NCBI GenBank assembly: GCA_041168985.1
Contig: JBEEKA010000017.1
Location: 1-13,512, forward strand
Length of the DNA stretch: 13,512 nt
Reading direction: 5' to 3'
Source of the DNA: ZC4RG30 sp041168985
Lineage (GTDB): Bacteria > Pseudomonadota > Gammaproteobacteria > Steroidobacterales > Steroidobacteraceae
Both the position numbers and the translations under genes were made by a program. Shown here piece after piece: positions 6,542-13,356 of the stretch (positions are counted from its first letter, which is position 1; every line of letters begins with the position of its first letter). The notes under the pieces are model-generated. The model was not told where the DNA came from. It saw only the letters and a program-made list of their open reading frames with translations, and searched no databases.

Positions 6542-6757
6542 TCAAGCGGCTGGCGTGTCGTCGTCCCAGCTGCCGCGGACTTTTTCAGCCCAGCGCTTGT
6601 AGTTGGTCAGGCTGCCCAGGTTGCGGCTGATCGCCGCCTGGCGACCCCGGCCGCGGGCCGTGCGCGCCACCCATTCGTCGTAGCGCTCGGTGTTGCCGAG
6701 CACACTGACTTCTCCGCCCGGGACTGGGTCCTCGGCCGGCTTGTCCGGGTTGCTCAT
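6542..6757 (-). CDS. Hypothetical 71-residue protein between ppnN and htpG
   Basis: I do not recognise this gene's family. From the ATG at 6757 it encodes 71 residues. The N-terminal third is acidic, proline-rich and probably disordered (DKPAEDPVPGGEVS). The rest is likely helical and basic with conserved-looking aromatics: NTERYDEWVAR, RGRGRQAAISRNLGSL, NYKRWAEKVRGSW. It has no signal peptide, membrane segment or cysteine. A GTG at 6784 is in frame and would add nine residues. The ATG is favoured because AGGGG lies about 9 bases before it, although that site is in a small hairpin (GGGG TTT CCCC). It sits 77 bases after ppnN and 65 before htpG in the same direction. The compact, low-complexity-free helical part suggests a real gene rather than a chance frame. 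Confidence 0.62.
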   Translation of the reverse strand: MSNPDKPAEDPVPGGEVSVLGNTERYDEWVARTARGRGRQAAISRNLGSLTNYKRWAEKVRGSWDDDTPAA

Positions 6758-6834
6758 GGTGGGGAAACCCCTGTCCTCTTTCACGGCTCGGACGCTACCT
6801 GAGCAGCCCCCGGGATGACAGGAACTGCATCACA

Positions 6835-8220
6835 TCAGCAGACGATGCGGTAACAGGGTTCGTAAACCGAGCCTGGCAGCTTCATCCGGCCGTCCGCCGC
6901 GAAGCCGCGCAGCAGGTCATCCATCGCGGCCATCAGTTTCAGATCGCCGCAGAGTTCGAAGGGCCCCTGGAGCTGTATTTCCGCGATGCCCGAAGCCTTC
7001 ACGTTGCCCGCGACGATGCCGGAAAAGGCTCGCCGGATATTTGCAACGAGCTGGTGGGGCGGCTGGTCGCGGTGCAGCGCCAGCCCACGCATGCTGTCGT
7101 GCGAGACGGCGAAGGGATGCTGCAGATCTTCGGGGACCTGCAGCAGCCAGTTGAAGTTGTAGGAATCGTTGCTCGCGCGCCGGAAGCCACGCACACGACT
7201 CATCGCCGCGACCAGGTGTCGGGCCACGTCGGCCGGCGACCCCGCAATGACCGTGAACCGCGCCGCGGCCTCCGGCCCCACGGCGCTCTCGATGAACCGC
7301 AGCAGCTGCCGGAAATATGCCGCGCTTTCGGCCGGGCCGGTCAGCACGACCGGTAGCTGTTGTTCGGCATTGGCAGGATCCAGCAGCACGCCCAGCAGGT
7401 AGAACACTTCCTCCGCCGTCCCGACGCCACCCGGAAAGACCACGATGCCATGCGCCAGCCGCACGAAAGCCTCGAGCCGCTTCTCGATGTCCGGGAGGAT
7501 GACCAACTGGTTCACGATCGCATTCGGTGGCTCCGCCGCGATGATCCCGGGTTCGGTAAGCCCGATGTACCGACCGTTGCCGTTTCGCTGCTTGGCATGG
7601 CCGATCGTCGCACCCTTCATGGGGCCCTTCATGGCCCCCGGACCGCAGCCCGTGCACACATCCAGCCCGCGCAAGCCCATCTCGTAACCGACGCGCTTCG
7701 TGTACTGGTACTCGACCTCGTTGATGGAATGACCGCCCCAGCAAACCGCCAGGTTCGGCTTCACCTTGCGGTCCAGAACGCGAGCGTTGCGCAGGGCGTG
7801 GAAAACGGCGTTCGTGATCGTGTGGGAATCTTCGCCTGCAAGGCGGGAACCCGGGCCCAGTTCACGCGACAGGAACACGACATCGCGCAACACGGAGAAC
7901 AGGTGCTCCCGCAGGCCCTGGATCATGTGTCCGTCCACGAAGGCCCCGGCCGGCGCATTGCGGATCTCGAGCCGGATACCCCAGGGATGCCGGACGACGT
8001 GCACGTCGAAGTCGGCATAGCGGTCGAATAGCGCCTTCGCATCGTCGCTGTCACTACCCGAATTCAGCACGGCAAGTGCGCAGCGACGGAACAGTCCGTG
8101 GACCCCGCCCCGTCCTGAAGTCAGCAGGTACTCGATCTCGTTCTGGGACAGGTTCTCGAGGCTGCCACGCGGGCCGACGCTGGCGTCGACGAATTCAGGC
8201 CATTCGGTCTGGGCATTCAT
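6835..8220 (-). CDS. ppnN: Pyrimidine/purine nucleotide 5'-monophosphate nucleosidase PpnN
   Basis: PpnN (formerly YgdH) hydrolyses the N-glycosidic bond of nucleoside monophosphates such as GMP, IMP and CMP to give free base and ribose 5-phosphate. In E. coli it is bound and regulated by (p)ppGpp. The 461-residue product matches the E. coli length (454). Seen: the LOG-type nucleotide-binding core with CTGCGPGAMKGPMKGA at 189-204 and PGGVGTAEE at 263-271, flanked by the N-terminal and C-terminal extensions that set PpnN apart from short LOG cytokinin-activating enzymes. The ATG at 8220 has AAGGG upstream and lies 10 bases after the L,D-transpeptidase stop, so the two are probably co-transcribed. 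The open frame continues 5' into that gene but is not conserved. Confidence 0.94.
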   Translation of the reverse strand: MNAQTEWPEFVDASVGPRGSLENLSQNEIEYLLTSGRGGVHGLFRRCALAVLNSGSDSDDAKALFDRYADFDVHVVRHPWGIRLEIRNAPAGAFVDGHMIQGLREHLFSVLRDVVFLSRELGPGSRLAGEDSHTITNAVFHALRNARVLDRKVKPNLAVCWGGHSINEVEYQYTKRVGYEMGLRGLDVCTGCGPGAMKGPMKGATIGHAKQRNGNGRYIGLTEPGIIAAEPPNAIVNQLVILPDIEKRLEAFVRLAHGIVVFPGGVGTAEEVFYLLGVLLDPANAEQQLPVVLTGPAESAAYFRQLLRFIESAVGPEAAARFTVIAGSPADVARHLVAAMSRVRGFRRASNDSYNFNWLLQVPEDLQHPFAVSHDSMRGLALHRDQPPHQLVANIRRAFSGIVAGNVKASGIAEIQLQGPFELCGDLKLMAAMDDLLRGFAADGRMKLPGSVYEPCYRIVC

Positions 8221-8230
8221 GCAGGGCCCT

Positions 8231-8797
8231 TCAGGGCAGGATGTCGATAGGCAGGTTGTTCCGCGCCAGCAGCCACATCTCCACCATGTCGGCATTCGAG
8301 AGCGCGATGCAGCCATTGGTCCAGTCGTGCGTGGCGTACCAGCTTCGATCCTTCTTCAGCGTGTTCGGCAGGCCGTGGATCATGATCGATCCGCCGGGAG
8401 CCCATCCGTTCTCCCTGGCGCGCCGGACGTCCTCGTCGTTGGGGTAGGAGACCTGGATCGACAGGAAATAGTCGCTGCGCGGATTCCGGCGGGTCAGCTG
8501 GTACCGACCTTCCGGCGTGCGGAAATCCCCTTCTCGCTCCTTGTGCCCGGCCGGCTGCAGGCCCAGCGCAACTTTGTAGCTGCGGATCACTTCGCCACCG
8601 CGCAGCAGCTCCAGCCGCCGCTGGCCCTTGCGGACGACCACGCGGTCGACCAGCGGTAACGGGTCGCTGGCGGAGCCCGCCGTACCGGCTTCACGGGTGG
8701 AATACGCCGTGGGCACCAGCCCGGGCTCGTCGGCCGGTGCGCCCAGGGACATCAGGGCCGCCGTTGCCAGCAGCAGGGACTTCAGGTTTCGTTGCAT
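8231..8797 (-). CDS. Exported L,D-transpeptidase (YkuD domain)
   Basis: This 188-residue periplasmic enzyme has the YkuD fold. Family members use a catalytic cysteine to make 3-3 peptidoglycan crosslinks or to attach or release lipoprotein; the exact substrate cannot be told here. Seen: a signal peptide MQRNLKSLLLATAALMSLGA with a likely cut after the Ala-rich end near residue 22, the YkuD entry strand DRVVVRKGQRRLELL at 51-65, DFRTPEGRY at 91-99, and the catalytic block IHGLPN with His141 followed by TNGCIAL with Cys163. The ATG at 8797 gives an intact signal peptide. There is no ribosome-binding site, but a perfect TATAAT lies 9 bases upstream. It follows the lytic transglycosylase by 41 bases, so two cell-wall genes are neighbours. 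Confidence 0.92.
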   Translation of the reverse strand: MQRNLKSLLLATAALMSLGAPADEPGLVPTAYSTREAGTAGSASDPLPLVDRVVVRKGQRRLELLRGGEVIRSYKVALGLQPAGHKEREGDFRTPEGRYQLTRRNPRSDYFLSIQVSYPNDEDVRRARENGWAPGGSIMIHGLPNTLKKDRSWYATHDWTNGCIALSNADMVEMWLLARNNLPIDILP

Positions 8798-8806
8798 GTC
8801 GTGGGA

Positions 8807-8812
8807 ATTATA
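8807..8812 (-). promoter_or_regulatory. TATAAT -10 box directly before the L,D-transpeptidase start
   Basis: A perfect consensus TATAAT on the minus strand (8812-8807) ends 9 bases before the ATG. A transcript started 6-8 bases after it would have a leader of only 1-3 bases. No good -35 box lies at 16-18 bases upstream (the sequence there is GC-rich), and there is no extended TG. It is a candidate internal promoter, not a certain one. Confidence 0.4.
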
Positions 8813-8838
8813 GGGTGGCACAGGGACAGCGGCCGCCC

Positions 8839-10032
8839 TCAACGCGCTGCAACGCGCTCCGTCGGCGCAAGCGCCGCAGCCAGCCTTTCGCTGGTCCACT
8901 CCCCGGAATCCTCCGGCAACCGGAGGAGATAGCCCCGGGGCACGGGCCGCCTGCCGGACCAGACGGTTGGCAGCAGGGCCGGGTTGAGTTCGCGCAGCTG
9001 TGCACGCCCCACCTGGGTCGCTCGCAGCAGCGTCGCGACCGGCACGCTGGAAGGCACCTCGACTTCCTGGAAGCGGCCGACGGTCCCGCGCTCGATCGGC
9101 CCGAAGTAGCGCGTGGGGTCGCGATCGATCTCCAGCGCCGCCAGGAACGAGACATAGAAGTTGCGCGATGCGAAGCCGAAGCTGGGACTTTGGTGATTCC
9201 GCACGATGGTCGTGATGTCGGTAGTCCCCTGTTCGTCACGGGCCCGGCGCATGCCGGCGGCGCCATGGTTGTAGGCCGTGATCGCGAGCGGCCATGTGCC
9301 CAGCAGGCGATGGTTGTACGACAGCAGTTCGGCCGCCGCCTCCGTGGCGCGGAAAGGATCGAGCCGCTCGTCGACCGCATCGTCGATACGCAGGAAGCGC
9401 CGCCCGGTGGAACGCATGAACTGCCACAGTCCCGCCGCGCCGACTTTCGAATACGCGGCAGGGTTGAACGAGGATTCGACATGCGGAAGCGCCGCGATTT
9501 CCGGGGGCAGTCCATGCCGGGCCAGCGTCGCGGCGATATGGGGTCCCCAGATCCCGGAACGCGCCAGGCCTTCCCGGAAGCGGTTCGCCTGCCCCAGCTG
9601 GAAACGGATGCCGGAAGCCGCCATCGCAAACCGCTCCGGCGCGGGCTGCGGGCCGAACAGCGCGGCGACGCGTCGTTCCTCGGCGGTGGGTTGGGCGATC
9701 CCCTCGGACAGGCGCTGCAGGATGTCCCGGTAATATTCGCGGCGCACGTCGATGATCTCGCGCCGCTCGGCGGGGCCGGCCGCCGCGTCGAGCTGCACGG
9801 TCTCATAGACGATGCCCAGGTCGTTCTGGTCGTGGAGGAACCCGGCGCTGGTCTTTACCTCGGTGTAGACGCGCACCCAGAAGCGCACATCGCGATCGAG
9901 TGCGGCGGGCCGGGGCAGCAGGTCTTCGGCGGGAGCCGACAGCCAGGGCTGCAGGAGCAACAACGCAAGCACGAGCTGACGCAGCCGTGTGTTCCAGCGG
10001 CCTGCCGCGGAGTTCTGCTTGCGTGCGTGCAC
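8839..10032 (-). CDS. MltD-like lytic transglycosylase (SLT domain, LysM-like tail)
   Basis: This periplasmic murein hydrolase cleaves the MurNAc-GlcNAc bond with formation of 1,6-anhydro-MurNAc. From the GTG at 10032 it has 397 residues. Seen: a basic n-region and a hydrophobic segment LVLALLLLQPWLSAPA ending near residue 35 (signal peptide; no lipobox cysteine); the family 1 SLT domain with ALPHVESSFN carrying the catalytic Glu186, GAAGLWQFM, and AITAYNHGAAGM; the FGFASRNFYVSFLAALE stretch typical of MltD relatives at 287-303; and one degenerate LysM-like unit at about 324-373. MltD usually carries clearer LysM repeats. There is no ATG in the right place: the GTG is chosen because it gives a complete signal peptide and stands 6 bases after a strong -10 box. 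Confidence 0.88.
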   Translation of the reverse strand: MHARKQNSAAGRWNTRLRQLVLALLLLQPWLSAPAEDLLPRPAALDRDVRFWVRVYTEVKTSAGFLHDQNDLGIVYETVQLDAAAGPAERREIIDVRREYYRDILQRLSEGIAQPTAEERRVAALFGPQPAPERFAMAASGIRFQLGQANRFREGLARSGIWGPHIAATLARHGLPPEIAALPHVESSFNPAAYSKVGAAGLWQFMRSTGRRFLRIDDAVDERLDPFRATEAAAELLSYNHRLLGTWPLAITAYNHGAAGMRRARDEQGTTDITTIVRNHQSPSFGFASRNFYVSFLAALEIDRDPTRYFGPIERGTVGRFQEVEVPSSVPVATLLRATQVGRAQLRELNPALLPTVWSGRRPVPRGYLLRLPEDSGEWTSERLAAALAPTERVAAR

Positions 10033-10038
10033 GGGATG

Positions 10039-10067
10039 AATATAGCCACGGCACCAGAGCGTCACAA
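10039..10067 (-). promoter_or_regulatory. Sigma70 promoter of the lytic transglycosylase, start-codon proximal
   Basis: On the minus strand TTGTGA (10067-10062) and TATATT (10044-10039) are separated by exactly 17 bases, a good sigma70 promoter. Only six bases, CATCCC, lie between the -10 box and the GTG at 10032. The first transcribed base should therefore be at or within a base or two of the start codon, and no ribosome-binding site is present. Confidence 0.6.
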
Positions 10068-10091
10068 CAACGCAGTCGACAGATCGCGAGC

Positions 10092-10097
10092 TATGAT
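10092..10097 (+). promoter_or_regulatory. -10 box abutting the phosphorylase start
   Basis: TATGAT (one mismatch to TATAAT) ends six bases before the ATG at 10104. The -35 at 17 bases (AACGCA, 10069-10074) is poor. No ribosome-binding site precedes the ATG. The arrangement mirrors that of the divergent transglycosylase promoter next to it. An in-frame ATG at 10092 lies inside the box; if that is the real start, this is not the promoter. Confidence 0.4.
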
Positions 10098-10103
10098 CGA
10101 CCC

Positions 10104-11618
10104 ATGACGCTCGATACCCGGCAGACACTGGCGCTTCGGCCCGTTGCGATCGATACTTATCGCGAAAACGTCGCCTACCTGCACCGCGACTGCCAGCTCT
10201 ACAGCACGTCGGGTTTCCAGGCCCTGGCGAAGGTCGAGATCCACGGCACGAACGGCGGGCGGACGCTGCTTGCCGTGCTGAACGTCGTCGATGACGAGTG
10301 CATCACCACGCCAACTCAGCTGGGCCTGTCGCAGGATGCCTTCCGGCAGCTGGGCCAGCCGGAAGGCACGCCCGTGACGGTGCACCCGGCGAAGCCGCCG
10401 GCCTCACTCGGCGCAGTCCACCGGAAGATCGCCGGCGAACGGCTCGCTTTCGAGGATTACGAGGGCATCGCCCGGGACATCACCGAATACCGTTACTCGA
10501 AGATCGAGATGGCGGCGTTTCTGGTCGCCTGCAGCCAGACAGGCCTGGAACGCGATGAAGTGCTGCACCTCACACGGGCCATGGTCGCCAGCGGCGAGCG
10601 ACTGGACTGGCACGAACCCCTGGTCGCCGACAAGCACTGCATCGGCGGCATCCCGGGCAACCGCACCAGCATGCTCGTCGTCCCGATCGTGGCGGCGCAC
10701 GGCATGTTCATCCCGAAGACCTCGAGCCGCGCGATCACCTCGCCCGCCGGCACGGCCGACACGATGGAACTGCTGGCGCAGGTGGAGCTGCCCGTAGAAA
10801 AGCTGCGGGACCTGGTGCGCACGCATCGCGGCTGCATCGCCTGGGGCGGCACGGCGCAGCTTGCGCCCGTGGATGACATCCTCATTTCGGTGGAGCGTCC
10901 CCTGTCGCTGGATTCGCCCGGCCAGATGGTGGCTTCGATCCTGTCGAAGAAGCTCGCCGCCGGCGCGACGCACCTGCTCATCGACATCCCGATCGGACCG
11001 TCCGCCAAGGTGCGCAGCCAGGCCGAGGCGCTGCGACTGCGGAAATTGTTCGAGTTCGTCGGCGACCGGGTCGGACTGCAGCTGGATGTCATCGTCACCG
11101 ATGGGCGCCAGCCGATCGGGCGAGGCATCGGCCCCGCGCTGGAGGCACGCGACGTGATGCAGGTCCTGGAAAACGACCCGGACCAGCCGCGTGACCTGCG
11201 CGAAAAGGCACTGCAGCTCGCCAGCCGCATCCTGGAGTTCGATCCGGACGTTCGCGGTGGCGAGGGATACCTGCTGGCGCGCGACATCCTCGATTCTGGC
11301 CGCGCACTGGAAAAGATGCGCGCGATCATCGCGGCCCAGGGCCAGGTCACGGAGCGCATACAGCCCGGTGCCCTGTCCCAGCCAGTCAAGGCCGGCCGCG
11401 ACGGCACGGTCACGGCCATCGACAACCATCGCATGGCGCGCATTGCGCGTCTGGCCGGTGCGCCGCTCGACCGGGGAGCCGGGGTGGATCTGTACCGCAA
11501 GCTTGGCGACACGGTCCGGCAGGGCGAACCGCTGTACGCGATCCATGCCGAGCACGAGTCGGATTTCATCTTCGCCTGTGACGCCGCCCGCCAGAACAAC
11601 GGGTTCGAACTGGCGTGA
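10104..11618 (+). CDS. Thymidine phosphorylase-family enzyme of the long, AMP phosphorylase-like type
   Basis: This 504-residue enzyme belongs to the nucleoside phosphorylase II fold. Databases tend to call it thymidine phosphorylase, but the motifs match the archaeal AMP/NMP phosphorylases, which split a nucleoside monophosphate with phosphate into base and ribose 1,5-bisphosphate. Seen: an extra N-terminal domain of about 90 residues, absent from classical DeoA; DKHCIGGIPGN at 176-186, where DeoA-type enzymes have KHSTGGVGD; KTSSRAITSPAGTADTME at 205-222; SKKLAAGATHLLIDIP at 281-296; and a C-terminal biotinyl-like domain with GVDLYRKLGDTV and IHAEHE. The ATG at 10104 is chosen, although an ATG at 10092 (four codons upstream) is possible. 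The stop overlaps the GTG of the PRPP-synthetase homologue by 4 bases. NMP phosphorolysis is inferred from motifs. Confidence 0.87.
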   Translation: MTLDTRQTLALRPVAIDTYRENVAYLHRDCQLYSTSGFQALAKVEIHGTNGGRTLLAVLNVVDDECITTPTQLGLSQDAFRQLGQPEGTPVTVHPAKPPASLGAVHRKIAGERLAFEDYEGIARDITEYRYSKIEMAAFLVACSQTGLERDEVLHLTRAMVASGERLDWHEPLVADKHCIGGIPGNRTSMLVVPIVAAHGMFIPKTSSRAITSPAGTADTMELLAQVELPVEKLRDLVRTHRGCIAWGGTAQLAPVDDILISVERPLSLDSPGQMVASILSKKLAAGATHLLIDIPIGPSAKVRSQAEALRLRKLFEFVGDRVGLQLDVIVTDGRQPIGRGIGPALEARDVMQVLENDPDQPRDLREKALQLASRILEFDPDVRGGEGYLLARDILDSGRALEKMRAIIAAQGQVTERIQPGALSQPVKAGRDGTVTAIDNHRMARIARLAGAPLDRGAGVDLYRKLGDTVRQGEPLYAIHAEHESDFIFACDAARQNNGFELA

Positions 11619-12490
11619 GCAGCGGCCCCCTCGTCCTGGGTTTTCCGTCCTATGCCGATGCGGCCCGGCGACTCGCCGCGAAAGCCGCCCTGGGTTACGC
11701 GGACGTCGTTGTCCACCGCTTTCCGGACGGCGAGAGCCAGGTAAGGCTGCCGCCGGCGCTGCCGGATGAGGTGGTCTTCTGCGTCAGCCTCGACAGACCG
11801 AATGACAAGCTGGTCGAACTGGAACTGGCCGCATGCGCGGCGCGCGACCTGGGCGCGCGGCACCTCACCCTTGTCGCCCCCTACCTCTGCTACATGCGGC
11901 AGGACATGGCTTTCCATCCCGGCGAAGCCGTCAGCCAGCGAATCATCGGAGCGCTTCTGGCCCGGCACTTCGAGACGGTCATCACCGTCGACGCCCACCT
12001 GCATCGCACCGCGGAACTCTCGGCGGCCATTCCGGTTCCGCACGCGCTGAACCTCAGCGCCGCGGGTGCCATCGGTGACTGGCTCGTCGCGCGCGGTGGC
12101 CGTCCCGTGCTGCTGGGGCCGGATGAGGAATCGGCGCAGTGGGTGCGCGAGGCCGCCGCGGCCGGCCACCTCGACTGGGGCATTGCGCACAAGGATCGCC
12201 ACGGCGACCGTGACGTCCGGGTAACCCTGCCCGGGCTCGACTTCGCGGGGAGGGATGTCGTGCTGGTCGACGATGTGGCCAGCACCGGACACAGCCTGGC
12301 GGCGGCGGCGCGTCTGCTGCGTGATCGGGGGGCCGGCTCCATCGACGTCGCCGTCACGCACGCCCTGTTCGTCGGCGACGCCCTCGACCTGTTGCGCGAT
12401 GCAGGTGTGAACCAGATCGCAAGTACGGACAGCGTGCCCCATGCCAGCAACGCCCTTGCGCTGGATGGGCTGCTGGCCGCTGCCCTCTGA
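11615..12490 (+). CDS. Compact ribose-phosphate pyrophosphokinase homologue
   Basis: This homologue of PRPP synthetase, the enzyme that moves pyrophosphate from ATP to ribose 5-phosphate, has 291 residues, shorter than classical bacterial Prs (about 315). Seen: HRFPDGESQVRL at 34-45 (ATP-site loop), PYLCYMRQDMAFHPGE at 89-104, DAHLHR at 126-131, LLGPDEESAQWVREA at 166-180, the catalytic Lys193 and Arg195 in HKDR, and the PRPP-binding loop VLVDDVASTGHS at 216-227. The loop with STG and the short length recall archaeal-type enzymes more than the housekeeping class I form. The GTG start overlaps the preceding stop (GTGA). All catalytic signatures remain, so it is probably active, but the exact substrate is open given its partner. 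A housekeeping prs gene is expected elsewhere. Confidence 0.88.
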   Translation: MSSGPLVLGFPSYADAARRLAAKAALGYADVVVHRFPDGESQVRLPPALPDEVVFCVSLDRPNDKLVELELAACAARDLGARHLTLVAPYLCYMRQDMAFHPGEAVSQRIIGALLARHFETVITVDAHLHRTAELSAAIPVPHALNLSAAGAIGDWLVARGGRPVLLGPDEESAQWVREAAAAGHLDWGIAHKDRHGDRDVRVTLPGLDFAGRDVVLVDDVASTGHSLAAAARLLRDRGAGSIDVAVTHALFVGDALDLLRDAGVNQIASTDSVPHASNALALDGLLAAAL

Positions 12491-12499
12491 ACACCTTTG

Positions 12500-12526
12500 A
12501 TGGCTGCCCCGTCTGCCATTTCGTTC
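12500..12526 (+). terminator. Weak terminator-like hairpin after the PRPP-synthetase homologue
   Basis: ATGGC (12500-12504) and GCCAT (12515-12519) pair around a 10-base loop, followed by TTTCGTTCT. The stem is short and the T-tract broken, so termination may be partial. It begins 9 bases after the stop codon. Confidence 0.3.
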
Positions 12527-12541
12527 TCATGGCCAGTTCCC

Positions 12542-12555
12542 GCAGTGTGAACTGC
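12542..12555. promoter_or_regulatory. Short dyad upstream of the first PilZ gene
   Basis: GCAGT and ACTGC are perfect inverted arms around GTGA. The dyad lies about 73 bases before the likely ATG at 12628, in the 137-base gap that should hold the PilZ promoter. No convincing -35/-10 pair, sigma28 or sigma54 site was found in this gap. It may be an operator half-site pair or chance. Confidence 0.3.
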
Positions 12556-12627
12556 ATCGCATGAGATCGAACCAAATTGGCTGATAGTCCCGGCCTGAGA
12601 TTGTTAAATGCCCTTAAGGAAGCGCGG

Positions 12628-13329
12628 ATGGGACAACCAATGAAGGCGCAGCCGGAACAGGCCGCCGGCTCGCACAACCGGTGCAGCTTCGGTGACACCC
12701 AGCTTCGGGTCGGCGATGCCATGTTTATCGAGCTTCCGCGGATGCTGGAAAAGCGCCGCGGCACCATCACGCTGGTCGGTTGGCTGGAAGGGCATAGCCT
12801 GATCGTCACGACCCCGCAGGACGACGTGATCCGCCAGGCCCTGAAAGCCGGCGAAGACATCCTGCTCCGCACCTTCAGCGGGCGGACGGCCTATGCACTG
12901 CGTTCGGCGGTCATGAAGACCGTGCAGGCGCCGGTCCAGCACCTGTACCTCGACTATCCGGCCTGGGTGGACTGCGTCACGATCCGGAACTCCGTCCGAT
13001 GCCGCGTGGACATTCCCGCCCGGATCCTGATCGGGGATGCGGAGCAGGACTGCACGATCCGCAACCTCAGCGCCCAGGGCGCCGCGATCGACATCGACAT
13101 TCCACTGCAACTCGGCGACCCCATTGCAAAGATCGCCTGGTCCTTCGAACTTCAGGGGGTGCCGGTGGAAATGCAGCTGGCTGCCGTCGTGCGCCGGATC
13201 AAGGCCTCCTCGGACCCCACCGGCGGGAAGTTCGGACTGGAATTCCGCGACCTGAAGGCATCGGAAAAGCTGGCGCTCGTCGGGTTCGTGACCAGCCAGG
13301 TGCTGGAGAACCGGGCTAACTCAATCTGA
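12628..13329 (+). CDS. YcgR-like PilZ-domain protein (first of tandem pair)
   Basis: This is a 233-residue cytoplasmic protein with an N-terminal YcgR-type beta-barrel (about 20-115) followed by a C-terminal PilZ domain (about 117-230). PilZ domains bind cyclic di-GMP; YcgR slows the flagellar motor when loaded, and relatives act on pili or secretion. Both halves of the c-di-GMP motif are intact: RNSVR at 120-124 (RxxxR) and NLSAQG at 146-151 (NxSxxG). The ATG at 12628 is chosen over an in-frame TTG at 12577 because AAGGA stands 7 bases before it. A second ATG at 12640 is possible. The next gene is a close paralogue 27 bases downstream. Whether it is a flagellar brake cannot be told, since no flagellar genes are in view. 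Confidence 0.88.
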   Translation: MGQPMKAQPEQAAGSHNRCSFGDTQLRVGDAMFIELPRMLEKRRGTITLVGWLEGHSLIVTTPQDDVIRQALKAGEDILLRTFSGRTAYALRSAVMKTVQAPVQHLYLDYPAWVDCVTIRNSVRCRVDIPARILIGDAEQDCTIRNLSAQGAAIDIDIPLQLGDPIAKIAWSFELQGVPVEMQLAAVVRRIKASSDPTGGKFGLEFRDLKASEKLALVGFVTSQVLENRANSI

Positions 13330-13356
13330 ACGGAAATTCTCCCTGCCGAGCATGAC

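Noticed and set aside
10493..12442. A 649-codon open frame on the minus strand, antisense to the phosphorylase and PRPP-synthetase genes.
   Set aside because: The plus-strand proteins have clear family motifs throughout. The antisense product has no recognisable domain and a composition rich in Arg, Ser and Pro, as expected from GC-rich shadow frames.
12577..12627. An upstream TTG start for the first PilZ gene.
   Set aside because: It has no ribosome-binding site and adds 17 residues with no counterpart in the paralogue, while the ATG at 12628 has AAGGA at good spacing.
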